This document shows, piece after piece, positions 1 to 9,707 of a DNA stretch of 64,000 bases. Origin of the DNA: Pseudomonas kilonensis (GTDB lineage Bacteria; Pseudomonadota; Gammaproteobacteria; Pseudomonadales; Pseudomonadaceae); NCBI RefSeq assembly GCF_001269885.1, contig NZ_LHVH01000008.1:1-64000 (forward strand), given 5' to 3'. Position 1 is the first letter of the stretch, and every line of letters starts with the position of its first letter. The notes under the pieces are model-generated. The model did no database searches and was not told the DNA's origin. It saw nothing but the letters and a program-made list of their open reading frames with translations. The position numbers were made by a program, and so were the translations under genes.

Positions 1-11
1 AACCCATGAGC

Positions 12-118
12 CCTATCGTCGGATCGCCGCCCGGAGCAAGCTCGCTCCCACAGTGGGCCGGGCGATGCCGATCCAGGGTGGGAGCGAGCTTGCTCCGGGC
101 GGCGATCCGACGATGGGG
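12..118. repeat. Palindromic intergenic repeat (TGGGAGC family)
   Basis: Two arms of about 38 bases, near 14-52 and 78-116, are nearly perfect reverse complements; each contains a GGAGCAAGCTCGCTCCCAC-type core. This is the REP-like family found throughout the window. The short open frame across it (6-236) is repeat-derived and is not called as a gene. Confidence 0.8.
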
Positions 119-242
119 CCGGCACAGCCACCGCAAAAAAAAACCTGAACTGCGACGAAGGTCGGCCGATACAATCCCTAGTGCTGCCAGTGGAAGGCTG
201 GCAGACTGCCGATCCTTTCACGCCGTTTTGTCCTGAGGCTGT

Positions 243-1256
243 ATGCCAACGTTTTCTCAGCGTCATGTGTTGTTGGTGATCAGTTGGGTGATCATTTTTG
301 GTGGGCTGTTGCTGGTGCTGCCGTTGCGTCTGTTGCCGAGTTTGCTGGCCGGGCTGCTGGTGTTCGAACTGGTCAACATGCTCACCCCGCAGTTGCAGCG
401 ATTGATCGAAGGCCGCCGCGCTCGCTGGCTGGCGGTGGCGTTGCTGGGCACGCTGGTGGTCAGTGTGCTGACGTTGATCTTCGCCGGTGCCTTCAGTTTC
501 CTGCTGCATGAAGCGGAAAACCCAGGCGCGTCCCTGGACAAGTTCATGGCGGTGGTCGACCGCGCCCGTGGGCAATTGCCGCCGTTCATCGACGCTTACC
601 TGCCGGCCAGCGCCGCCGAGTTCCGGGTGGCGATCGGTGACTGGGTGAGCAAGCACCTTAGTGATCTGCAACTGGTGGGCAAGGACGCGGCTCACATGTT
701 CGTGACGTTGCTGATCGGCATGGTGCTGGGGGCCATCGTTGCCCTGCAGCGCATCCCCGACCTGACCAAGCGCAAACCCCTGGCCGCGGCGCTGTTCGAT
801 CGGCTGAACCTGCTGGTCAAGGCGTTTCGCAACATCGTCTTCGCCCAGATCAAGATTTCCCTGCTCAACACCTTCTTCACCGGGATTTTCCTCGCGGTGG
901 TGCTGCCGTTGTTCGGCATCCAGCTACCGTTGACCAAGACCCTGATCGTGATGACGTTCCTGCTGGGGCTGCTGCCGGTCATTGGCAACCTGATGTCCAA
1001 CACCCTGATTACCATCGTCGCCTTGTCGTTGTCGATCTGGGTGGCGGTCGCGGCGCTGGGTTACCTGATCGTGATCCACAAGCTCGAATACTTCCTCAAC
1101 GCACGTATCGTCGGCGGGCAGATCAGCGCCAAGTCCTGGGAGTTGCTCATGGCGATGCTGGTGTTCGAAGCCGCGTTCGGCCTGCCGGGGGTGGTGGCGG
1201 GGCCGATTTATTATGCGTACCTCAAGAGTGAGTTGAAGCAGGTGGGGATGGTCTGA
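243..1256 (+). CDS. AI-2E family transporter (PerM/YdiK-like membrane protein)
   Basis: A 337-residue integral membrane protein. Hydrophobic segments occur near residues 8-45, 62-88, 150-170, 205-260 and 270-325, which is the AI-2E/PerM family pattern: paired N-terminal helices, a soluble loop, then a helix-rich C-terminal half with motifs such as LLGLLPVIGN. The family is often called autoinducer-2 exporter, but some members transport ions or other solutes, so the substrate cannot be named. ATG start at 243 follows a weak GAGG-like site. The gene stands alone between a palindromic repeat and the convergent Hsp70 gene. Confidence 0.85.
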   Translation: MPTFSQRHVLLVISWVIIFGGLLLVLPLRLLPSLLAGLLVFELVNMLTPQLQRLIEGRRARWLAVALLGTLVVSVLTLIFAGAFSFLLHEAENPGASLDKFMAVVDRARGQLPPFIDAYLPASAAEFRVAIGDWVSKHLSDLQLVGKDAAHMFVTLLIGMVLGAIVALQRIPDLTKRKPLAAALFDRLNLLVKAFRNIVFAQIKISLLNTFFTGIFLAVVLPLFGIQLPLTKTLIVMTFLLGLLPVIGNLMSNTLITIVALSLSIWVAVAALGYLIVIHKLEYFLNARIVGGQISAKSWELLMAMLVFEAAFGLPGVVAGPIYYAYLKSELKQVGMV

Positions 1257-1282
1257 TCCAAGGGGTGTGTTGTCTGATCTGA

Positions 1283-1376
1283 CGCCTTCGCGAGCAAGCC
1301 CGCTCCCACAGTTTGACCGAGTTCCTTCAGGAAGAGTGCGGTTCAAGTGTGGGAGCGGGCTTGCTCGCGAAAGGCG
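1283..1376. repeat. Palindromic intergenic repeat (TGGGAGC family)
   Basis: Inverted arms TTCGCGAGCAAGCCCGCTCC and its complement are separated by about 40 bases. The repeat lies between the convergent AI-2E and hsp70 genes, where it could act as a bidirectional transcript end. Confidence 0.8.
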
Positions 1377-1391
1377 CACCTCGGTCTGGGA

Positions 1392-2666
1392 TCAGGCCTG
1401 AGTGCCGTACCGCTTCATCGCCTCGATCGCCAACCCGCTGCCGATACTGCCGAAGATGTTGCCTTCCACATGCCGCGCCTGGGGCAGCATCGCCGAGACG
1501 CTGTTGCGCAGCGCCGGGATGCCGCTGGAACCGCCGGTGAAGAACACCGTGTCGACCTGATCGACCCGCACGTTGGCATCGTTGAGCAACTGCGTGACGC
1601 TGCCGCGTACCCGCTCCAGCAAGCCGTCGATGGCCGACTCGAACAAGGCCCGGCTCAGGTCCACGCTCAGGCCTGGCTCGATCCGGTCCAGCGGCACGTG
1701 GCGCTGGTCGGCGTGGGTCAGCTCGATCTTGGTTTCTTCCACTTCCATCGCCAGCCAGTGCCCGGCGCGCTGTTCGATCAGCTTGAACAGCCGGTCGATG
1801 CCGCCGGTGTCTTCGATGTCGTAGCGCATGCTGCCCAGGGCCAGGGTGGATTTTTGCGAGTACACCGCGTTGATGGTGTGCCAGGTCGCCAGGTTCATGT
1901 GGTGACTGGTGGGCATGTAGGCGCCGCTTTTCATGCGGCTGCCGTAGCCGAACAGCGGCATCAGGCCGGCCAGCGAGAGTTGCTTGTCGAAATCGGTCCC
2001 GCCGATGTGCACGCCACCGGTGGCGAGGATGTCGGCGTGGCGGTTGTCGTGGGTGCGCCGCTCGGGGGACAGGCGCACCAGGGAGAAGTCCGAAGTACCG
2101 CCGCCGATGTCGACGATCAGCACCAGCTCTTCTTTCTCGATGGTCGATTCATAGTCGAATGCCGCCGCGATGGGCTCGTACTGGAAGGAAACCTCCTTGA
2201 AACCGATGGCGCGGGCGACGTCCACCAAGGTGTTTTCCGCTTCCTGGTCGGCCATTTCATCGTCGTCGACGAAAAACACCGGGCGCCCCAGCACCACTTC
2301 TTCGAATTCCCGACCGGCGGTGTCTTCGGCGCGTTTCTTCAATTGGCCGATGAACAGCCCCAGCAGATCCTTGAACGGCATGGCCGTGCCCAACACGCTG
2401 GTGTCGTGCTTGATCAGCTTGGAGCCCAACAGGCTCTTGAGCGAGCGCATCAGCCGGCCTTCATAGCCTTCCAGGTATTCGTGCAGGGCCAGGCGGCCAT
2501 ACACCGGACGGCGCTCCTCGAGATTGAAAAAGACCACCGAGGGCAGGGTGATCTTGTCATCCTCCAGCGCGATCAACGTTTCCATGCCGGGGCGCAGCCA
2601 GCCGACAGTGGAGTTGGACGTGCCAAAGTCGATGCCGCAGGCACGGGCCGGGGATGCGTTTTTCAT
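1392..2666 (-). CDS. Hsp70 family protein (YegD-like)
   Basis: A 424-residue actin-fold ATPase of the Hsp70 superfamily. It keeps the phosphate-1 motif (GIDFGTSNSTVG, residues ~11-22), the phosphate-2 motif (VDIGGGTSDFS, ~195-205) and the adenosine motif (FFTGGSSGIPALR, ~370-382). The length stops after the nucleotide-binding domain, as in E. coli YegD (about 450 residues), so no full substrate-binding domain is present. The client is unknown. It is divergent from cbpA-cbpM, giving a small chaperone neighbourhood. ATG at 2666. Confidence 0.88.
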   Translation of the reverse strand: MKNASPARACGIDFGTSNSTVGWLRPGMETLIALEDDKITLPSVVFFNLEERRPVYGRLALHEYLEGYEGRLMRSLKSLLGSKLIKHDTSVLGTAMPFKDLLGLFIGQLKKRAEDTAGREFEEVVLGRPVFFVDDDEMADQEAENTLVDVARAIGFKEVSFQYEPIAAAFDYESTIEKEELVLIVDIGGGTSDFSLVRLSPERRTHDNRHADILATGGVHIGGTDFDKQLSLAGLMPLFGYGSRMKSGAYMPTSHHMNLATWHTINAVYSQKSTLALGSMRYDIEDTGGIDRLFKLIEQRAGHWLAMEVEETKIELTHADQRHVPLDRIEPGLSVDLSRALFESAIDGLLERVRGSVTQLLNDANVRVDQVDTVFFTGGSSGIPALRNSVSAMLPQARHVEGNIFGSIGSGLAIEAMKRYGTQA

Positions 2667-2803
2667 GTCTTTCGGGTTCCAGTTGAAAAAACGGCCGCGC
2701 AGTGTATGTCAGTGCGAGGCGGATTCGAAGGCCGGTTATCCGCTAATTCGCAATCGTCGGCCTTGAAAGCGGCCCTTATACCCCCAAACTTGCTGGCATG
2801 GGC

Positions 2804-2968
2804 CAAGTGGCCTGTATGGTCAGTTCTGTTAGCTCAACTTCGGCGCCAGAAGCCCCTAGCCTGCGTTGCTGTTCCTCGCCATAGCGGGCTATGACTCGTC
2901 ACAGCGCCTTGGCTAGGGACTTCTGGCATCCGAATTTGAACTAACGAACTGACCACACAGGCCACTGG
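2804..2968. repeat. Long imperfect palindrome, MITE-like
   Basis: Outer arms 2805-2832 and 2941-2968 are near-perfect reverse complements (core AGTGGCCTGTrTGGTCAGTT). Inner arms CCAGAAGcCCCTAGCC (from about 2847) and GGCTAGGGaCTTCTGG (from about 2911) also pair, around a loop containing ATAGCGGGCTATGA. The whole ~165-base unit fills the middle of the hsp70/cbpA divergent intergenic region. The rest of 2667-3123 holds the two promoters, which I could not place. Confidence 0.85.
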
Positions 2969-3123
2969 TAGCCACACGGCGGTACAAGAACCGCCACCGG
3001 CTGCCGATAAACTTCTGAAGCGCCGCCCGGTCACAAACCTTGAGATTGGTCAAACTCCGGGGCTTGTACCACGAGCATGCTGTGCATGGCGGTGCTATAT
3101 CGATAACGGATGGTGATCCTTCA

Positions 3124-4062
3124 ATGGACTTCAAAGACTATTACAAGATCCTGGGTGTCGAGCCGACGGCCGACGACGCCACGATCAAGGCCGCCTATCG
3201 CAAACTGGCGCGCAAGTACCACCCGGATGTGAGCAAGGAAAAGGACGCCGAAACCAAGTTCAAGGACGTCTCCGAAGCCTATGAAGCGCTGAAAAGCGCC
3301 GACAAACGCGCCGAATACGACGACCTGCGCCGCTACGGTCAGCACGGCCAGCCGTTCCAGGGCCCGCCGGGTTGGCAGAGCCGTGGTGGTTTTGGCGGCC
3401 AGGACACCGGCGACTTCTCGGACTTCTTCAGTTCGATTTTTGGTAATCGCGGGCCGGGTTTCGGTGGCGGACAGTCAGGTCGCAGCGCCGGCCGTCGAGG
3501 GCAAGACGTGGAAATGGAATTAGCGATCTTCCTGGAAGAGACCCTGTCGAGCGAGTCGAAAAAGGTCAGCTTCCAGGTGCCGCAGTACAACGCGGCCGGC
3601 CAGCATGTGAGCAACACCAGCAAAAGCCTGAACGTGAAGATTCCACTGGGCGTGACCGACGGCGAACGCATCCGCCTCAAGGGCCAGGGTGCGCCAGGTA
3701 TCGGTGGCGGCGCCAATGGCGATTTGTACCTGACCATTCGCTTCGCGCCGCACCCCAAGTTCGACGTCGAAGGCCAGGACCTGATCATCACCTTGCCCCT
3801 GGCACCGTGGGAATTGGCGCTGGGTACGGAAGTGGCGGTGCCGACCCTCACCGGCAAGATCAACCTCAAGGTCCCGGCCGGCAGCCAGAACGGCCAGCGC
3901 ATGCGCGCCAAGGGCCACGGCCTGCGCAACAAGGCCGGCGAGCGCGGCTACCTGTTCGTGCAACTCAAGGCCGTGATGCCCAAGACCAGCGACGAGGCGG
4001 TCAAGGCGTTGTGGGCGGAACTGGCGAAGAAAGCCGCGTTCGATCCGCGGGAGAATTTCTGA
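3124..4062 (+). CDS. cbpA: Curved DNA-binding protein CbpA, DnaJ-type co-chaperone
   Basis: A 312-residue DnaJ-class J-domain protein. The J-domain is at residues 1-70 ([10 protein letters not shown], then HPD within YHPDVSKEK, the Hsp70-stimulating tripeptide). A Gly/Phe-rich linker follows at ~78-125, then the two C-terminal beta-barrel substrate domains. There is no zinc-finger CxxCxGxG region, which separates CbpA from DnaJ. The start is placed at the ATG opening MDFKDYY, matching CbpA homologues; an upstream in-frame extension from 3040 has no family support. cbpM follows 160 bases downstream. Confidence 0.95.
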   Translation: MDFKDYYKILGVEPTADDATIKAAYRKLARKYHPDVSKEKDAETKFKDVSEAYEALKSADKRAEYDDLRRYGQHGQPFQGPPGWQSRGGFGGQDTGDFSDFFSSIFGNRGPGFGGGQSGRSAGRRGQDVEMELAIFLEETLSSESKKVSFQVPQYNAAGQHVSNTSKSLNVKIPLGVTDGERIRLKGQGAPGIGGGANGDLYLTIRFAPHPKFDVEGQDLIITLPLAPWELALGTEVAVPTLTGKINLKVPAGSQNGQRMRAKGHGLRNKAGERGYLFVQLKAVMPKTSDEAVKALWAELAKKAAFDPRENF

Positions 4063-4071
4063 ACACATCAG

Positions 4072-4162
4072 ATGTGGGAGCAAGGCTTGCCCGCGATGAA
4101 TGCAACTCGATCTCCAGGAATTGAGGCACCTCTGTCGCGAGCAAGCTTTGCTCCCACAGATC
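4072..4162. repeat. Palindromic intergenic repeat (TGGGAGC family)
   Basis: TGTGGGAGCAAGGCTTGCCC pairs with a TCGCGAGCAAGCTTTGCTCC-type arm about 45 bases on. It separates cbpA from cbpM. Confidence 0.75.
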
Positions 4163-4221
4163 CCGTTCACAAGGGTAGGCGGGGCTAGACTCGACAGTTA
4201 CAGCATTGGGAGAAGCAGACC

Positions 4222-4521
4222 ATGAGCAACCCGATCATTGAACTGAACCTGCTGGAATTCTGTGAAGCCGCCGCATTGGCCGATGTCCATGTGATCGAAA
4301 TCGTCGAGCATGGCATCCTTGAACCCCACGGCGCGGCCCCGACGGATTGGCGTTTTACCGATTACGAACTGGCCCTGGCCAAGCGTGCTGCGAAGCTGCG
4401 ACACGACCTGGACCTGGAGTGGGAAGGCGTCGCCCTGGCGCTGGACCTGCTGGAAGAAGTCCAGCAACTGCGGGCCGAGAACCGTCGGCTGCGTCAGCAA
4501 CTGGGGCGTTGGGTGGAATGA
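4222..4521 (+). CDS. cbpM: Chaperone modulator CbpM
   Basis: A 99-residue MerR-helix-like protein. In E. coli CbpM binds the CbpA J-domain and blocks its co-chaperone and DNA-binding activity. The N-terminal half has the family pattern (LLEFCEAAALADVHVIEIVEHGILEP), and the C-terminal half is a coiled coil (ALDLLEEVQQLRAENRRLRQQL, ~70-95). A GGGAG ribosome-binding site lies 8 bases before the ATG. Placement directly after cbpA supports the name. Confidence 0.93.
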   Translation: MSNPIIELNLLEFCEAAALADVHVIEIVEHGILEPHGAAPTDWRFTDYELALAKRAAKLRHDLDLEWEGVALALDLLEEVQQLRAENRRLRQQLGRWVE

Positions 4522-4632
4522 AAGCGGCGGGCCTGGACGACATTCGGGTCGAGAAAAGCGATAAATAGTTACCGCACTCACCGCTCAAAGGCTGGTTAGG
4601 CTCGGGTTTTCCACCCTCAAGGATGACCCGAT

Positions 4633-7600
4633 ATGCCAGAACCGATTCTTGGCCCTGTGCGCCCCGAAAACCGCGGCCTGCACTTGGACCTGCTCAAGGC
4701 CCGTATTCCCGGCTGGTACAGCGGCGCTATCGTGCAGCGTCAGCAGGCGCTGAGCGACCATGAGCTGGAACTTCCAGACTGGTACGTGAAGACTTCCCAC
4801 GAAACCAGGACCAGCCTCAAGCACAGTCACTCCCGCTACCGCGAAACCCTGAACCAGATCGACAATGTGCTGGGCAACATCCAGGACATCCGCGCCTTTG
4901 CCGAGCCGCTGCTTACCCAGGCGATCCAGACTGAATTCAAGCAAACACTGAACGTCAAGCAGGTGTATTTCGTCCGCAAGTACGGGCTCAAGATGCGCGA
5001 TGATTTTTTTGGCGCGCTCGTCCTCGATAACGAGGGCAGTCATTTCGATCGCTACGAATACCGCGGCACTTCGCTGCTGGAGGCCGCGCTGGCCAATTTC
5101 GATCCCGACGAAGAGAACAAACCCGGCTGCACCGACTGCAGCCTCATTACCACGGTGCGTCCGTTTTATGGTGGCGAGGTTATGCCTTCTATCAACGCCT
5201 TTCGCGCCGGGGAGTTGCCGATCGCGCCCGAGGCCTTTGCCCGGCTGTGCCGCAAACTGGACCTGGGACGCCGGTATCAAGAACACATCAACGCCATCGT
5301 ACGGCCGATCAACCACGAGGTACGCAGCCAGTTGGATCGCCAACTGCGCGACCATCACAAAGAGGGATTGGCGTTGTGTGTCGAGGTGGCCAGGGCCAAG
5401 GGCGACATCAGCGTGGCCGTCTACCGAATGTTGCAGCAAGTGGTCAGCGACCAACGCGCGATCTTGCTTGATGGCCGGGCGGTGACGTTCACCTCATTGA
5501 GCATTTTCGGTATCGAGCTGGTTGGTCCGGTGCTGATCGGCCCCGACCGTGAAAGCAGTCGCCGGGTGGAGCGGGTCGTGGCCTATATGCCGGGCGATCC
5601 CGAACAGCCTCTCAAGGAATATGCTTCCAGCGCTGAATTCATGGTCGATCTTCGGCGGCGCCTGCACGGTATCGCTTACCGGCGATTCTTCAGTCGTTTT
5701 GTGCCGTTGCGTCAGCAAGGCGCTTTTTTCGAGCAGTTCAACCACCTCTATCAATCTTCCACAGAGGCAGATGATCAGGTCGATTTTCCTCTCAAATCGT
5801 CGTTGCGGAATCTGCCCATGGCAACGGCAGCCTTTCCCGAACCTTTATGGGAATCGTTGCGTCTCAGGCAGATCCAGAAGATCCAGGTCGATGCCCGGGC
5901 GGTGGCGGTGCCCACCGGTGATGAGGACAAGAAAGCGCGTCTGGCGCGGCTGGACAGTTACCTGGATGCCGTGATCGATGTCTTCAACCTGGCAGCGTTC
6001 GTGGTGCCAGGGCTTGGGCCGCTGATGCTGACGGTAGGCGCTGTGCAGATGTTCAACGAAGCGTTCGAGGGCATCGAAGCGTTCGAACGTGGGGAGACCA
6101 GGGAAATGTGGGCGCACTTCTCAAGCGTGGCCCTCAACACGGCATTCGTCGCCACCGGCGCGGCGGTGTTGCCGCACATTCAATGGTCGAGCACGGTGGA
6201 TCAGTTGGAGCCGGTGCAACTGGCCAACGGTGAATCACGCCTCTGGCGCCCCGACCTGACGCCTTATCAGAGTGTGCGGGAACCCCCCGCGACCTCGGTT
6301 CCAGATGCTCAAGGGCTGTACCGGGTCGATGGCCGGGACGTTGTGCCGCTGGACGGCCAGCATTACGAGGTGCAACAGGATCCGACGACCCGGCGCTATC
6401 GCATTCGTCACCCTTCCCGGGGGCCGGACGCTTATCAGCCCGGGCTGACGGACAACGGCAGCGGTGCCTGGAGCCATGAACTGGAACAGCCGCGAAGCTG
6501 GGAGGGGGCGAGGTTGATGCGCCGACTCGGCCATTGCGTCAAGGACTTCAGTGACGCTGATCTGGAGCAGATCCGTACGGCCAGTGGTACGAGCGAGGAG
6601 GTGCTGCGGCGGCTGCATGTCGAGGGCGAGCCGATGCCTGCTTTGCTGGCCGACACGATCAAGCGCTTCGACCTGTGCCGACAAGTCGACCGTTTCATTG
6701 AGCAACTGCAAAGCGAAGACCCGCTGCGGTATGAAGCAGCCGATCCGATGACCCAGCTGCATCTACTCGCTGGCTACGGTCCTTGGCCAAAGGGGCTGAG
6801 ATTGATGGTGGTCGACGGTTCGGGCAAGACGCTTTGGGAATATGCGCGTCCATCGGAAGGGGGCGCCCCGGTTCGAGATGTCATCATCCCCGAGGGGAAA
6901 GTCCGCACGCCTTCGGTGCTGAAGAATCTGATCCAGGCGGTGGATGCTGCGGGGGGCGACCTGTTGGTCGGTACGACCCCGGCGATTGCGAAAACGAATA
7001 TGGACGCTCGGGTCCGGCAGTTGCGCAAAAATCTCGCCGCCGTGGTGGCGCGTGAAAAGGTGCAACTGTTCAACGATCATTACGCCAAAGGTGACGTGTC
7101 GAGCGACCCGCGTGCAACGCTGATCAAATCCCGTTTCCCCTCGGTTCCGGCGGCGGCAATCGACCAGATAGTAGCGTTTGCCAGCCCGACCGAGCATCAG
7201 CAGATGGCCGCTTGGGACTTCACGGATGCCACCCAGACCAAACCCATCCCACTGCGCATCGCCGAGGAGCTGCGTGACTACCAGCGAGCGCTGCGTTTGA
7301 ACCGGGCATACGAAGGTTTACACCGTGAAACGCTGGCCACGGCTGACACGCCTCGGTTGGCGTTGGCGACCTTGAAAACCTTGCCCGGTTGGAGTGATAC
7401 GGTGCGCATCGAGCTGCGCGAAGATGACGTTTCAGGCGTTGTGATCGGGAGTATCGGGCCACAAGACCCGACGCAGACCAAGATCGTGGTCAAGGACGAT
7501 GAGCGTTACAAGGCCTTTGACGACAAAGGCAATGACCTGAGCCACTGGGGGAGTCTCTACGATGCCTTGCAGCATGCCCTCCCGGATGCCGAGCGTCAGG

Positions 7601-9675
7601 CCATGGGCCGGCCTTCGATTCATCAGGGCAATCTCTTGCAAGCGGCTATTGGTGCAACGCCATTAGGCCGAGTCGCGCTGGCGCAGGTCTTGAAAATGCA
7701 ACCGCTCAAACCCTCCTTCAAGTCGCCGATGCGCCTGGCTTCGGGCAAAGTTGGCTATCCCATGAGTGGGGTACGGGAGCGGCTGGGCCTGGGCCGATCG
7801 CGGGAACGTCGGGTGCTGGAGTTGTACCCGGACTATACGAGCGAGCAAGTCCAGAGCCTGCTGCGGTCCTTGGGTGATGAAGCCGTTCCGGAACTCAAGC
7901 GGCGTAAAATCGAGTTGGATACGCTGCGCCGGGAACTGGATCACTGGGCCAGCCTCCCCCTGATACTGGATGTGGGTAATGATCGTATCCGGCGGGTGCC
8001 GCCAGCGATCAGGCAAGGGGTGGCTGAGCGCATCAAACGGTGCTGGAGGCGCCAGACTCCGGTCGTTACGGCGGTGGATGGCAGCAGGGTCGGGTATGAG
8101 CTTGATTTGAGTGGGCAGGACGTAGGAACGTTGCCGGGCCTGTCGGCCGACTTTAGCCATGTGGCCTCGCTAAAGCTTCGAGACATGAGGTTGTCGGAAC
8201 CCTCCTGCGACAGATTCCTCACGGGCTTCTCCTCGCTTCGCTGGTTGGACATGTCCAGCAACAGGTTGACCGGTATTCCTGCATCGCTGGGGTTGATGAA
8301 TAGTTTGACCAGGCTGCAGTTGCGGTCGAATCAAATCAGGCTGACACCCCGCGGCATTCAGATCCTGGAGGGGCGTGCCAGTCTGAAAATGCTCAACCTG
8401 GATCATAATTCGCTGGGCCGGTTACCGGACTTCAGCCCTCTGACCAACCTGCGCGGATTGAGTCTGAGGGACACTGGAATTGACACCTGGCCTACCGGTT
8501 TGCGCGATCAGCCGCTGGAACAGATTGATTTACGCAACAACCAACTGACCGATGTGCCGGCTGATCTGACTTCCCCGCCAGCCGAGCGTGCTCATGCCAC
8601 GGCACGTGTCAATGGCGTGACCCTGATCCAAGGCAATCCGTTGAGCGAGGCGACCCAGCAGCGCTTGCGTGATTACTGGACGAACCTCCTGCCCTTGCAT
8701 CCCGAATGGGTGGCCTTGCGTTTGCCCGGCGCGTTTGAGCCTGCCCCGGCGCAAAGGCTGTCGAATGTGGATTTATGGTTGCGAGACCTGCCCACGGAGC
8801 AATTGCAGGACAAAAAGGCGTTGTGGCAAAGCCTGAAGGCTGAAGCCCAGTCCAGGGAGTTTTTTCAGCTGTTGAGCCGATTGGCCGGCTCCTACCAGGA
8901 AGTGGAAAATTATCCGGACCTCCAGGCGCGTGTCTGGCAGATGCTTGAAGCGATCAGGGATTCCACCGAGTTGCGGCGTGAACTGTTCGACCTGGCTGGC
9001 GCGCCGGCGTGTGAGGATCGCGCCGCGTTGTCCTTCAGCTACCTGGAAATCAAATTGATGATCCACAACGCCAAGGCCCTGACGGTGGGAGAACAGGAGG
9101 CTGTGGCGCTGATCCGGCTGGCCAAGGGGCTGTTTCGCCTCGATGAGGTGGAGCGCATTGCCCTGCAGGATATCCAGCAGCGGCGTGACACGATCAATGC
9201 CCGCCGGGATCTCACCACCGCGCAAAAGAACCGGCTCATCAGGCAGATCGAAGAAGTAGAGGTGCGCCTGGCCTACCGTGTCGGCCTCAAGGATCGACTG
9301 GAACTGCCCGGACAGCCCAAGGGTGGGCGATTTATCCAGGTGGCCGGCGTTACGGCAGAGATGCTCAATGCGGCGGCAGCCGAGATCATCGCGCTGGATG
9401 ATTCACCGAAGCAATTGCAGTCGCTGGTTGGCCGGGACTTCTGGATCGATTACCTGAAGCAAAAACGCGCGAGCCTTTTCCAGGCGATGAATGATGCCCT
9501 CATCGCCAATCAGCTTGCGCTGGATGAGGCGAAAGCGGCCGGAACCCTGGAGGAGCCCGACTATGTCAGCCAATCCGAGACACTGGGCTTGCAACACAAG
9601 GTCAAGGAAGCGGAGCTGATCCAGTTATTGACCAAAGAGGAGCTGGAGGCCCTGGTGGAAAGCACGGACCTGTAA
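4633..9675 (+). CDS. Large toxin-like protein with LRRs and C-terminal NEL E3 ubiquitin ligase domain
   Basis: A 1680-residue protein without a signal peptide. The N-terminal ~440 residues are helical, of the DUF6543/'dermonecrotic toxin' type common in Pseudomonas (family name from memory). A hydrophobic hairpin follows at ~448-520 (FVVPGLGPLMLTVGAV, GAAVLPHI), then a beta module at ~565-620 (HYEVQQDPTTRRYRI). After a long middle region come leucine-rich repeats at ~1157-1315 (LRWLDMSSNRLTGIP and similar). The C-terminus, ~1350-1680, matches the NEL domain of Shigella IpaH and Salmonella SspH: CEDRAALSFSYLEIK, with predicted catalytic Cys1460 and Asp1462 in the C-x-D motif. NEL enzymes transfer ubiquitin to host proteins, so a eukaryotic target is implied. 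LRRs normally choose the substrate. No secretion genes or immunity gene lie nearby, and the delivery route is unknown. Base composition is like the neighbours. Confidence 0.85.
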   Translation: MPEPILGPVRPENRGLHLDLLKARIPGWYSGAIVQRQQALSDHELELPDWYVKTSHETRTSLKHSHSRYRETLNQIDNVLGNIQDIRAFAEPLLTQAIQTEFKQTLNVKQVYFVRKYGLKMRDDFFGALVLDNEGSHFDRYEYRGTSLLEAALANFDPDEENKPGCTDCSLITTVRPFYGGEVMPSINAFRAGELPIAPEAFARLCRKLDLGRRYQEHINAIVRPINHEVRSQLDRQLRDHHKEGLALCVEVARAKGDISVAVYRMLQQVVSDQRAILLDGRAVTFTSLSIFGIELVGPVLIGPDRESSRRVERVVAYMPGDPEQPLKEYASSAEFMVDLRRRLHGIAYRRFFSRFVPLRQQGAFFEQFNHLYQSSTEADDQVDFPLKSSLRNLPMATAAFPEPLWESLRLRQIQKIQVDARAVAVPTGDEDKKARLARLDSYLDAVIDVFNLAAFVVPGLGPLMLTVGAVQMFNEAFEGIEAFERGETREMWAHFSSVALNTAFVATGAAVLPHIQWSSTVDQLEPVQLANGESRLWRPDLTPYQSVREPPATSVPDAQGLYRVDGRDVVPLDGQHYEVQQDPTTRRYRIRHPSRGPDAYQPGLTDNGSGAWSHELEQPRSWEGARLMRRLGHCVKDFSDADLEQIRTASGTSEEVLRRLHVEGEPMPALLADTIKRFDLCRQVDRFIEQLQSEDPLRYEAADPMTQLHLLAGYGPWPKGLRLMVVDGSGKTLWEYARPSEGGAPVRDVIIPEGKVRTPSVLKNLIQAVDAAGGDLLVGTTPAIAKTNMDARVRQLRKNLAAVVAREKVQLFNDHYAKGDVSSDPRATLIKSRFPSVPAAAIDQIVAFASPTEHQQMAAWDFTDATQTKPIPLRIAEELRDYQRALRLNRAYEGLHRETLATADTPRLALATLKTLPGWSDTVRIELREDDVSGVVIGSIGPQDPTQTKIVVKDDERYKAFDDKGNDLSHWGSLYDALQHALPDAERQAMGRPSIHQGNLLQAAIGATPLGRVALAQVLKMQPLKPSFKSPMRLASGKVGYPMSGVRERLGLGRSRERRVLELYPDYTSEQVQSLLRSLGDEAVPELKRRKIELDTLRRELDHWASLPLILDVGNDRIRRVPPAIRQGVAERIKRCWRRQTPVVTAVDGSRVGYELDLSGQDVGTLPGLSADFSHVASLKLRDMRLSEPSCDRFLTGFSSLRWLDMSSNRLTGIPASLGLMNSLTRLQLRSNQIRLTPRGIQILEGRASLKMLNLDHNSLGRLPDFSPLTNLRGLSLRDTGIDTWPTGLRDQPLEQIDLRNNQLTDVPADLTSPPAERAHATARVNGVTLIQGNPLSEATQQRLRDYWTNLLPLHPEWVALRLPGAFEPAPAQRLSNVDLWLRDLPTEQLQDKKALWQSLKAEAQSREFFQLLSRLAGSYQEVENYPDLQARVWQMLEAIRDSTELRRELFDLAGAPACEDRAALSFSYLEIKLMIHNAKALTVGEQEAVALIRLAKGLFRLDEVERIALQDIQQRRDTINARRDLTTAQKNRLIRQIEEVEVRLAYRVGLKDRLELPGQPKGGRFIQVAGVTAEMLNAAAAEIIALDDSPKQLQSLVGRDFWIDYLKQKRASLFQAMNDALIANQLALDEAKAAGTLEEPDYVSQSETLGLQHKVKEAELIQLLTKEELEALVESTDL

Positions 9676-9707
9676 GACGACCCCGTTCCCGCCTGGATCA
9701 ATGAACC

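Noticed and set aside
6..236. 76-residue open frame at the left edge
   Set aside because: It lies across the two arms of a palindromic repeat and encodes an Arg/Ser-rich peptide with no support.
1347..2894. 515-residue open frame opposite the hsp70 gene
   Set aside because: It is the antisense shadow of a high-GC gene; its translation is His/Gln/Val-rich without domain motifs, while the minus strand encodes clear Hsp70 motifs.
3015..3123. Sigma-32 heat-shock promoter before cbpA
   Set aside because: A CTTGAGA sequence is present near 3039 but no CCCCAT-like -10 box at the right distance was found.
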